This document shows, piece after piece, positions 1-6,187 of a stretch of 6,574 nt of DNA. This DNA comes from Nanobdellota archaeon (GTDB lineage Archaea; Nanobdellota; Nanobdellia; Pacearchaeales; GW2011-AR1). The translations under genes and the position numbers were made by a program. The DNA is taken from assembly GCA_018830905.1 (NCBI GenBank), contig JAHJRM010000027.1, forward strand, positions 1 through 6,574. The letters run 5' to 3'. How positions within the stretch are numbered: position 1 is the first letter of the stretch; every line of letters begins with the position of its first letter. The notes under the pieces were generated by a model. It made no database searches. It was not told where the DNA came from and worked only from the letters and a program-made list of their open reading frames with translations.

Positions 1-185
1 CCAACAATTCCTAATGCTAAATAAGTTTGTTGATTTACTGTCTGATTCATGGGGCAGAATTCTCCGTGGTCAAGACCGCAGCTTGTAGCTACGACTTCTT
101 TTAACGCTGATTGGAATAATAGAACTATGACTATTAAAAGTAATGCGATTCCTAGAATTAAAAATCCTACATGCTTATTTTCCAT
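1..185 (-). CDS. Two-pass membrane protein, probable membrane-anchored winged-helix regulator (3' part missing)
   Basis: The gene starts with ATG at 185 and runs off the left edge with no stop, so only 61 complete codons are visible. The protein begins MENKHVGFLILG. A first membrane helix covers about residues 6-24. An extracytoplasmic loop of about 30 residues follows, holding a Cys pair in CGLDHGEFCP, and a second hydrophobic stretch begins near YLALGIVG at the edge. From memory, this N-terminus matches a family common in Woesearchaeota and Pacearchaeota in which two membrane helices are followed by a cytoplasmic winged helix-turn-helix domain. That DNA-binding part lies outside the window, so the regulator call is inference. 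The start is supported by a TATA box about 25 bp upstream and by the absence of a Shine-Dalgarno sequence, suggesting a leaderless mRNA. The loop Cys pair could sense redox state or metal, but nothing here shows that. The membrane-protein call is firm; the function is moderate. Confidence 0.65.
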   Translation of the reverse strand, partial: MENKHVGFLILGIALLLIVIVLLFQSALKEVVATSCGLDHGEFCPMNQTVNQQTYLALGIV

Positions 186-190
186 AATAA

Positions 191-233
191 GAAAAAATCG
201 AGATCGTTTATATAGATTTTGGAGAAAAGAAGA
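191..233 (-). terminator. Possible T-rich archaeal terminator after the peptidase gene
   Basis: Just past the TAA at 237-235 the minus strand has the pyrimidine-rich stretch CTTCTTTTCTCC. A run of six T follows at 197-192, beyond the next gene's TATA box. Archaeal RNA polymerase can stop at T-rich tracts without a hairpin, and no convincing hairpin is visible. The T6 run overlaps the next promoter region, so termination and reinitiation may share this gap. The evidence is weak because most runs are only four T. Confidence 0.3.
207..214 (-). promoter_or_regulatory. Archaeal TATA box for the membrane protein gene
   Basis: The minus strand reads TATATAAA, preceded by a purine-rich CCAAAATC that fits a TFB recognition element. 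The box centre lies about 25 bp from the ATG at 185, the usual TATA-to-transcription-start distance in archaea. The transcript should therefore begin at or next to the start codon. No Shine-Dalgarno sequence precedes the ATG; the bases just upstream are T-rich. Confidence 0.65.
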
Positions 234-234
234 T

Positions 235-3200
235 TTAAGCAATAGCCAAGGATCCCTCATAGGTGCCGTCATTTGCATATTTTGATATATCAATACTTAG
301 GGCAAGATTTCCACTCGAATCAAAAATTCCTATTTTATCTCCCTGCGCATAATAAGGAAGAGCCAAGAATTTATTAACATTAGTTAATATCTCAAAGCTA
401 CTAACAGATTCGCATTCAGAACTAACGTAATCTCCGTTTTCATCAACACATTCAGGATTTCTGTCTATCGAAACCTTTGTTTGGAAACTAAACTGATAAT
501 CGTAAAGTTCCCCGCCGTCTGCAGAATATATTTTTGCAATATATGCGTCCGACGGAGGATTTGTTTTATCCGGTGTGTATGCCAGGCCCACCGCTAAGGA
601 AGTCTCCAAAACAGAACCAGATGAATAAAAGAGCTCTATTTGGTAGGTTTTCTGGAAATTCACAGAAGCTGTATTGCGTTCGTAACTGCTAAAAAAATCC
701 TTTATGGCTTTTTCATTGACCGGCCCCCAAGAAGTCTTCTGGGGATCTCTCATTATTGAATTCTTTGTAGGCCGAATATTGCTCTTTACATAAGAACATC
801 CTTCGTAATATCCCGTTTCTTCAACACTTCCCCACCATTTTTGTGCAGTTTGAATATCTGGCGCACAATTAGGGGTGCCGGGATAACTTCCCCTTTTTGA
901 CTCTGTGTACTCGTCAGAAAGACCGAAAAAAGAATGGCCCACTTCATGGACAACAACTTTATTGGGATCATAGCCTAACAACTTCTTAAAGACATTTATG
1001 TTAGAAGAAGCTCTCACACTACCAAAGAGATATGCATTGCTTCTCCCTCGAATTTGAGTAAGAATTATAATCCGGTCTGCGGCACAAGCTTGTGAAAGGA
1101 TCAGCTCTGAATAATCGCACAAGATATTTTGACCTTCATTGTAGCACAACCCTTGATAAAGCTCATCAAAATAATAAAAATTCATTTTATCTTTAAAAGA
1201 ACTTAACAAAGAATTGGAAAGAATCCCTTTATTTATCCGGTCGTCTACATCGGCGATAAATTTGTTCATATCTGTGTACCCATCAGCAACAAAAACAACG
1301 TCTAGGTTAGAGGAAGGATTGCCATTAATATTTATCCCGATACATTTTTTCTGCAAAGTTTTAATAAAGTTACATTCGTCAATAAAAGATTTGAGAGAAC
1401 CATAAGTCCCAAACAGATTAAAATATGTCTGACCATAGGAAAGAACCGCATCACACTTCCCCCCACGGTAACTGTTGTAAATATAGCTGATTAGCGCAGA
1501 TTTCTCAACAGGTATGTTGAGATAAATGTTGTTCACCAGAACAAATCCCTTCCCCTGGTAATCATTATAAACCTTAAGATAAATTTCGTTTGCAGACTCC
1601 ACACTTTCTAGTGTAGATTTTTCAGACAATCTATCTGCGATAACCAGCAGGGCATTTGCACCGAATCTAGTATCGGAACAAGAATTGGCAACATTCTGAA
1701 GTGGAGCAATGTTCTCGTGATTACTATGGTACTGATTCATTGCATCAGCAAGGAGAGACTCGCATCTAGACTCATCAGAATTAGTTTGTTCCGTCGATGT
1801 AGGATCACAATACCCCGCAGGCTTAGCAACTCTTCCAAACGTTACAATCGATGCAACATCTTTAGCAAACTTCCCCGCCCTCCCAAACGTCGACGGATCA
1901 CTTGGGTCGCAGTTCAAAGGTTCAAGAACTTCAAAAGTCTCAGGATCATAATAAATCCGGTCATAGATTTCAAATGATTTTCCAAAGAAACCTTTTTCTC
2001 CTTCTATGCCCAAGCTTTGCTCTCCCAAATCCCAAATATCATAATAGGAAAGATAATATCCACTCTCATCCCAGCCCAAGGAAATTTTAAAGTCTCCCAT
2101 TACCCCCTCCTCATAATCGGTATAAACATCCCTTACAATAATAAATCCTTCCTTGCCTATTTTGAAAATAAGACGTTCTAAACCACTTTTGCCTTCAAAA
2201 GCATTTATTTTCATTGTCTCCGCAAAGTTAATTTTAAAAACATTAATTTTATAATAATATTTAATATCCTCACTTTTGCCGGGTTGATAATCAGAAATCC
2301 CGAATGTATTATGTTTCTGAGGTAATCCTAAATAAAACATCCAAGCATCTTCACGGCTAGGTCCTGCAAATGTTCTTTTTCCTTCTTTTGTTCTAAAAAT
2401 AAAAGAATTAAAATGTCCCAACAATTCATTCAAACCAGAAACATCTTTATATTGATAGGGATAAATGCCCAAATAAAGCATATCACTAATACAGGATTTG
2501 TAAGCTTCTCTTTGTTCTTTCGTAATTCCCTTTTCGGCAAGTTCTTTCTTAGCATTTTCTTTCATGGTTTCAAAAGAATTAAAGGTCTTATCTGTAAAAA
2601 CAAGTGTGTTGTCTACTTCAACAGAGCAGACTCCTTCATCAACAATTGTTTTCTCAGCACCCGCACAAAACTCCTTTGCTTCATCAACAACTCCCAAGGT
2701 AACTGTAGCAGCAACATTCCTAATCAACTTCCCCGCTCTTCTCACAGTTGTCGGTTCCCTCGCATCACAAATCTCCGTCCCGAAACACGTTGCTCCGTCG
2801 CCGGAATCATAACAAAGTTTTTCATCACCGCAATCTTTAATCATCGTCGCTGTTCCACAATTATCGCTACAACTATAACCCCAAACTTGATTGTCTTGAC
2901 AAAAATCTTTTTTTGACAAATCCCCAAAACTACACCAGCCTTTTCCCTCAGCTCTCAACAAACTCAAATCTTCCTCACTTAAACTACTCGCTTCATCGGA
3001 GAAAGCCGAAGCAGCTTCCTTACAAGTCCATTGATTAATATCTGAAGGATAAATAATTCCGTTGTGATAAACTTGTGAGCTTCCAGTAATCAAACTCTTA
3101 CCTACTCCAGAACTTGAAACAATATTCGCTTTACAAATTTCAAAATGAACCCTATTATTATTCTTATTATTAAACAACCAATATGAACAATCCTTCCTTA

Positions 3201-3858
3201 ATTCTCTCGCAGAATCATACACGAGGATTTCGCTCTTTAATTTTTTCCCGCCTTTCCAAAATTCAACAACTGCTCCAGACTTCAAATACACAAGGTCAAG
3301 CAAAGATGAATCCAAACCTTGAAACATCGGAACAAGGTAATACTCCAAAGTTCCAACAGGAGTAATTCTCGAAGCATCATAGCCACTATACCTATCCAAA
3401 TCTAAAACATTAGACCTTACAATAACTCTATCGAAATCTTTCTCTTCAACATATTTTTGAAGAGTAATTGGAACAGCTTCGGAAGTTGTCGAAGGTTGCG
3501 TCGGAGACAAGGAGAATAAAGTGATTGTTCCAAGGTCAACTATCCCTTCTTCCGCAGGCAAATTTCTACGAACCTCATTAGAAAAATAACCCGAGCTTTC
3601 GACTTTAACACTAACAGTTCCTAAAAGTTGAATATCTGTAAATCCAACAATTTCAAAACTTCCATCAGATTTAGTATAATAAGGAATTACAGATTTTACA
3701 ACTCCTCCCTGCGAAAGTGTTATCTCAGCATTGGCCACACCCTCGCGCGTATCAGAATCAATTACATTTCCATTTAAGGTATAGGTTGCAGATTGAACAT
3801 TTGAAACTCCTAAAAACAGAATCAAAATTCCGAACAAAAATAAAATTTTGAATTTCAT
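235..3858 (-). CDS. Large exported multidomain protein with peptidase M64 (IgA peptidase-like) zinc metallopeptidase domain
   Basis: The product is 1207 residues, much longer than the M64 catalytic domain alone. Residues 1-23 form a Sec signal peptide, with likely cleavage at VQS|A. Residues 24-115 resemble a carboxypeptidase-regulatory-like beta domain (LNGNVIDSDTREGVANAEI, then DGSFEIVGF). A short Ser/Thr/Pro linker and an unassigned section follow. Residues 320-364 are cysteine-rich. A 35-residue RAGK repeat occurs at 364-398 and again at 650-684, with a Trp/Tyr-rich domain between them and a helical section after the second copy. The M64 domain covers about 851-1062: VVFVADGYT, HEVGHSFFGLSDEY (zinc ligands H971 and H975, general base E972, probable third ligand D982), PNCA, GCSYVKSNIRP and WGPVNEKAI. 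A beta-rich domain ends the protein with no membrane anchor. The ATG directly follows the stop of the dockerin gene, implying one mRNA. M64 peptidases cleave proteins; the substrate here is unknown. Confidence 0.88.
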   Translation of the reverse strand: MKFKILFLFGILILFLGVSNVQSATYTLNGNVIDSDTREGVANAEITLSQGGVVKSVIPYYTKSDGSFEIVGFTDIQLLGTVSVKVESSGYFSNEVRRNLPAEEGIVDLGTITLFSLSPTQPSTTSEAVPITLQKYVEEKDFDRVIVRSNVLDLDRYSGYDASRITPVGTLEYYLVPMFQGLDSSLLDLVYLKSGAVVEFWKGGKKLKSEILVYDSARELRKDCSYWLFNNKNNNRVHFEICKANIVSSSGVGKSLITGSSQVYHNGIIYPSDINQWTCKEAASAFSDEASSLSEEDLSLLRAEGKGWCSFGDLSKKDFCQDNQVWGYSCSDNCGTATMIKDCGDEKLCYDSGDGATCFGTEICDAREPTTVRRAGKLIRNVAATVTLGVVDEAKEFCAGAEKTIVDEGVCSVEVDNTLVFTDKTFNSFETMKENAKKELAEKGITKEQREAYKSCISDMLYLGIYPYQYKDVSGLNELLGHFNSFIFRTKEGKRTFAGPSREDAWMFYLGLPQKHNTFGISDYQPGKSEDIKYYYKINVFKINFAETMKINAFEGKSGLERLIFKIGKEGFIIVRDVYTDYEEGVMGDFKISLGWDESGYYLSYYDIWDLGEQSLGIEGEKGFFGKSFEIYDRIYYDPETFEVLEPLNCDPSDPSTFGRAGKFAKDVASIVTFGRVAKPAGYCDPTSTEQTNSDESRCESLLADAMNQYHSNHENIAPLQNVANSCSDTRFGANALLVIADRLSEKSTLESVESANEIYLKVYNDYQGKGFVLVNNIYLNIPVEKSALISYIYNSYRGGKCDAVLSYGQTYFNLFGTYGSLKSFIDECNFIKTLQKKCIGININGNPSSNLDVVFVADGYTDMNKFIADVDDRINKGILSNSLLSSFKDKMNFYYFDELYQGLCYNEGQNILCDYSELILSQACAADRIIILTQIRGRSNAYLFGSVRASSNINVFKKLLGYDPNKVVVHEVGHSFFGLSDEYTESKRGSYPGTPNCAPDIQTAQKWWGSVEETGYYEGCSYVKSNIRPTKNSIMRDPQKTSWGPVNEKAIKDFFSSYERNTASVNFQKTYQIELFYSSGSVLETSLAVGLAYTPDKTNPPSDAYIAKIYSADGGELYDYQFSFQTKVSIDRNPECVDENGDYVSSECESVSSFEILTNVNKFLALPYYAQGDKIGIFDSSGNLALSIDISKYANDGTYEGSLAIA
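673..1308 (-). other. Peptidase M64 catalytic domain within the large exported protein
   Basis: This stretch encodes residues about 851-1062. The order of motifs fits the M64 family: an opening beta strand NLDVVFVADGYTD, the zinc site HEVGH (H971, E972, H975) followed seven residues later by D982 in LSDEY, a PNCA segment, a Trp pair (KWWG), GCSYVKSNIRPTKNSIMRD, and a closing WGPVNEKAIKDFF helix. All the catalytic residues I would expect are present, so the enzyme is probably active. The two Cys in PNCA and EGCSY are likely to form a disulphide, as fits an exported protein. Confidence 0.85.
1807..1911 (-). repeat. RAGK repeat, copy 2 (35 residues, Cys to Cys)
   Basis: This stretch encodes residues 650-684 of the peptidase. 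It begins CDPSDPSTFGRAGK and ends VAKPAGYC. It aligns without gaps to the copy at 2665-2769, with 15 of 35 positions identical by hand count, including both end cysteines and RAGK at the same offset. Both copies share the 11 bases GCGGGGAAGTT on the minus strand, noticeably richer in G and C than the surrounding gene. Confidence 0.75.
2665..2769 (-). repeat. RAGK repeat, copy 1 (35 residues, Cys to Cys)
   Basis: This stretch encodes residues 364-398 of the peptidase. It begins CDAREPTTVRRAGK and ends VVDEAKEFC. It follows the cysteine-rich section directly: its first Cys is the last of that section's spaced cysteines (320, 330, 334, 343, 349, 358, 364). The middle reads as a short hydrophobic helix or strand (VAATVTLGVV), matched by VASIVTFGRV in the other copy. 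I do not recognise a named domain. Confidence 0.75.
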
Positions 3859-6141
3859 TTAATCCTTGTATCCCAGTCGATTTATTTTTAATTTGCCTAT
3901 CTGTTGATCTATCCATACATACACTTCGTCCAAAACAGCCACTTGCTTAACACCTCCCCGAAGTTGGGGCGGACTATTCAAAATCAAATCATCTTTGAAA
4001 AGTCCAGAGTAACCATAGCCATATGATTGTCCTCCATAATTAAATGAAATATAGACGGGCGGACTCACACTACAATAAGGCGATCCACAAAAGGGCAATG
4101 GATTCTCCGGCATAGTGTCAACCGCTCCTAAAGGATTACCCAAAAAATCATATTTTTCAATTCCCTCATGAGGCCAAAAGAGAGCTACATAAATTCCAGA
4201 CTCATCCACCGAAAACCTATCTATGGCATATGAAGCTGGAGAGGGATAGTCCGCAAAATTAATCAAAACCTCATAATTCTTCCAGTTCGCTTTTTGCGCG
4301 CAAACAAATTTCAGATTCTCTTCATTCTGTTTATTCTCAGAATCAATTATATTCCTGCATAAAGAATCGTCCCCGTCTATTCCCGCCCGAATAATCCAAC
4401 ATTCGCTCCTTCGTTCTTCCGAAGAATAGTCTTGACAATTCACTGCCTTTTTGGGAGCCGGCTGACCTTCAAGCAAATTTATATCCAGACTCCGTTGATT
4501 TGCATCACATCCAGAACCATAAACTTTCGAGAACGCTAAAAAGTCAGCGAAATTTATCTTGCTATCACCATCAAAATCCATCAAAGGATTGTACTTTTTT
4601 GCACTGCCTATCGAAATGATTTTTTTCTCCGTGCCAAAAATTTGTGAAAATGATAAGAAATCAGAAAATCCGACGCACCCGTTATTATCGAAATCCCCTG
4701 AAATAAATTGCTGCTCTTCAACTCGCTCAAAGATACATCCTTCCCCCAGATGTTTATCAAATTCGCTCTTATCATCCGCGTCCCACATAAAATTAAGCCA
4801 CTTTCTCACGCCTTCAGAATCATATCCTCCATCTAGATTGTATTTAGAAAATAATTCATCAAAACGTTTTAAAGACTCATCATCATAACTTCCCCTAGAG
4901 AAGAATTCATTAGTCAAATAAGCCATATTACCTTTAACTTCAATAGCTAAGGGACCCTTTTTAACAAGCCTTCCTTGATCATATGCTTCTCTCAAATAAC
5001 CAGCCCCACTATCACTATCAACTTCTTGGTAACAAGCACTAACAAGAGCAGCCCCATTTGCCACATTTAATTTACGTCCAACATACTTTTCAAATCTAGC
5101 CTTTCCAGAACCTTCCACAAAGTATTGACATTCAATAATATTAAAGAAATCATAGCCAGCCCTAACATTAGGGACAAGATTTCCACTAGGAAGGTAAACT
5201 CCCATAGTTTGTGTGCTTCTTTTTATTTCAAAAGTATTTGAAGACACCTGAAAATAATCATCACGATTCTCTAATAATCTCTTACAAAACTCATCGGCAA
5301 CATCTTTTGTCCTAGTGCAATCAGGTTCTTTATATTGAACAGGTATACTTTTCATCTTTTCAATCCACTCACTAATCTCTTTATCAGCAAATTCTCTATC
5401 GCTATTATCCACACATCCATCGTCGTTGAAATCGGAGGGGATTCTCTCTTCACACTCTATACCAATACACCCAATAGTTGGTTTTCCTGCTCTTACTGCG
5501 GAAGAATTTTCAGAGTTCTTATTCTCAGCAAAAGAAGAAACACAATTTCTTCCAGAGTTCTTCGCAAAGATAACATAATCAGCAAAATCGATCTTTCCGT
5601 TGCTGTTCAAATCATACATTGCTGTTTCAGAAGTTACAGGTTTGTTATAATTATCGCTGAATAATGTATAGTCTGTATCATTAACAATCCCGTCGTTGTT
5701 GAAATCGGGACAGATTTCAGGAACAGTGGAAGATTCAGTTGAAGTGGAATTAGGTTCAGTTGAAGTAACGTTCGGTTCAGGTTGCAAAGGGGCAGAAGTT
5801 TCAGGTTCAACAGAATCTTCGAAATCTGAAACAACAGAACACTCTTTTCCAAATTCTTTAGCGAACAAAACATAATCAGAAAAATTAATTTCTCCGTCGC
5901 TGTTCAAATCATATTCTTCATTATTATCTGTAACGGGTTGGTTAAATTCTATGACGAAAAGATCATAGTCAGTATTATTAACAATTCCGTCGTTGTTGAA
6001 GTCTGGGCAAATTTCGGCACTATCTGTTACCCTTCCGGTCATCTTCCCGAAAAAATTTGAGAACCAGCCAGCAGAAACTAAACTTAAAGATAAAATTAAA
6101 ACTAAAGAGAATGAAATCAGAATTACGCGACCTCTTTTCAT
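3859..6141 (-). CDS. Exported dockerin-repeat protein
   Basis: The product is 760 residues. Residues 1-24 form a signal peptide (cleavage at VSA|G), giving a mature N-terminus GWFSNFFGKMTGRVT. Two full dockerin modules lie at 45-101 and 144-200, each 57 residues from Cys to Cys, with calcium loops such as DFNNDGIVNNTD and DLNSDGEINFSD. A Ser/Thr/Pro/Glu linker with NVT and NST sequons joins them. A lone first-half loop (DFNDDGCVDNSD) starts at 237. A third full dockerin lies at 483-545. Residues 275-475 are an unassigned Cys-containing domain. Residues about 565-610 match a spaced-Cys pattern (SECWIIRAG, DDSLC), and the C-terminus is beta-rich, possibly with a propeller-like blade around IDRFSVDESGIYVALFW. 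No membrane anchor is seen. Dockerins bind cohesins in cellulosomes and also occur in archaea without cellulosomes. A TATA box sits 25 bp upstream of the ATG, and the peptidase gene follows directly. Confidence 0.85.
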   Translation of the reverse strand: MKRGRVILISFSLVLILSLSLVSAGWFSNFFGKMTGRVTDSAEICPDFNNDGIVNNTDYDLFVIEFNQPVTDNNEEYDLNSDGEINFSDYVLFAKEFGKECSVVSDFEDSVEPETSAPLQPEPNVTSTEPNSTSTESSTVPEICPDFNNDGIVNDTDYTLFSDNYNKPVTSETAMYDLNSNGKIDFADYVIFAKNSGRNCVSSFAENKNSENSSAVRAGKPTIGCIGIECEERIPSDFNDDGCVDNSDREFADKEISEWIEKMKSIPVQYKEPDCTRTKDVADEFCKRLLENRDDYFQVSSNTFEIKRSTQTMGVYLPSGNLVPNVRAGYDFFNIIECQYFVEGSGKARFEKYVGRKLNVANGAALVSACYQEVDSDSGAGYLREAYDQGRLVKKGPLAIEVKGNMAYLTNEFFSRGSYDDESLKRFDELFSKYNLDGGYDSEGVRKWLNFMWDADDKSEFDKHLGEGCIFERVEEQQFISGDFDNNGCVGFSDFLSFSQIFGTEKKIISIGSAKKYNPLMDFDGDSKINFADFLAFSKVYGSGCDANQRSLDINLLEGQPAPKKAVNCQDYSSEERRSECWIIRAGIDGDDSLCRNIIDSENKQNEENLKFVCAQKANWKNYEVLINFADYPSPASYAIDRFSVDESGIYVALFWPHEGIEKYDFLGNPLGAVDTMPENPLPFCGSPYCSVSPPVYISFNYGGQSYGYGYSGLFKDDLILNSPPQLRGGVKQVAVLDEVYVWIDQQIGKLKINRLGYKD
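3862..3867 (-). promoter_or_regulatory. Shine-Dalgarno-like sequence and stop-start junction
   Basis: The minus strand reads AAGGATTAAATG. The dockerin gene's TAA is followed with no spacer by the peptidase's ATG. AAGGA inside the last codons of the upstream gene is partly complementary to the 16S rRNA 3' end, although the spacing of about 4 bases is short. Translation of the peptidase is probably coupled to that of the dockerin gene. This is the only internal start of the pair and the only start with such a signal. Confidence 0.4.
4507..4695 (-). other. Third complete dockerin module (residues 483-545)
   Basis: The two calcium loops read DFDNNGCVGFSD and DFDGDSKINFAD, with the helices FLSFSQIFG and FLAFSKVYG after them. 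Loop 1 has Asn at position 5 and Gly at position 9, so its calcium binding may be weaker than in the N-terminal modules. The cysteine that sits two residues before loop 1 in those modules is here moved into the loop (C489); C545 closes the module. Confidence 0.8.
5542..5712 (-). repeat. Dockerin repeat, copy 2 (57 residues)
   Basis: This stretch encodes residues 144-200. It is 36 of 57 identical by hand count to the copy at 5839-6009, with no gaps, and runs from Cys to Cys. Its calcium loops are DFNNDGIVNDTD and DLNSNGKIDFAD; the second has Asn at position 5. DNA similarity is also visible, especially over loop 1, which suggests an in-gene duplication with a 297-bp period. Confidence 0.85.
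5734..5775 (-). repeat. 21-bp tandem repeat encoding a 7-residue glycosylatable linker
   Basis: Two adjacent 21-bp units (plus strand TTCAGTTGAAGT at the start of each) differ only in their second half, and a partial third unit follows. They encode EPNVTST and EPNSTST in the linker between the first two dockerins. Each unit carries an N-x-T sequon, so the linker may be N-glycosylated outside the cell. Confidence 0.7.
5839..6009 (-). repeat. Dockerin repeat, copy 1 (57 residues)
   Basis: This stretch encodes residues 45-101. The loops DFNNDGIVNNTD and DLNSDGEINFSD keep the calcium-ligand positions 1, 3, 5, 9 and 12. Each is followed by a helix (YDLFVIEFNQ and YVLFAKEFGK). The end cysteines C45 and C101 would staple the ends of the module together. 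Confidence 0.88.
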
Positions 6142-6161
6142 AATTCTACAGAGGTTTTACA

Positions 6162-6169
6162 TATATAAA
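6162..6169 (-). promoter_or_regulatory. Archaeal TATA box for the dockerin-peptidase operon
   Basis: The minus strand reads TTTATATA, preceded by the A-rich CATAAAA that could serve as a TFB recognition element. The box centre is about 25 bp from the ATG at 6141, which predicts transcription starting at or within a base or two of the start codon. No Shine-Dalgarno sequence lies before the ATG. The promoter lies in the 46-bp gap after the coiled-coil gene, so the dockerin and peptidase genes have their own transcript. Confidence 0.7.
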
Positions 6170-6187
6170 TTTTATGACGATTCCAAT

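Noticed and set aside
197..206. Direct repeat ATCG-AG-ATCG between the TATA box and the start codon of the membrane protein gene.
   Set aside because: A four-base direct repeat is too short to call an operator, although its place would suit autoregulation.
49..285. A plus-strand open frame of 78 codons across the left intergenic gap.
   Set aside because: It overlaps the membrane protein start, its promoter and the end of the peptidase gene, and its product looks like noise. The minus-strand protein is far more convincing.
2413..2916. A 167-codon open frame on the plus strand.
   Set aside because: It lies entirely inside the peptidase gene on the other strand, over the cysteine-rich and first RAGK region. 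Its product has no domain signature and it has no promoter or ribosome binding site, so it is a shadow frame.
4559..5664. Two plus-strand open frames of 109 codons each (4559-4888 and 5335-5664).
   Set aside because: Both are antisense to the dockerin gene, whose domains and calcium loops are clear. Their translations are low-complexity and unlike real proteins.
5634..5873. A minus-strand open frame of 79 codons inside the dockerin gene.
   Set aside because: It is an alternate frame over the repetitive linker. The leucine- and asparagine-rich product follows from reading the Ser/Thr/Pro linker out of frame.
4507..6009. EF-hand calmodulin-type protein as an explanation of the calcium loops.
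   Set aside because: The loops lack the leading helix and are paired with dockerin spacing (first ligands 31 and 39 residues apart in the N-terminal and third complete modules), in an exported, cysteine-stapled context.
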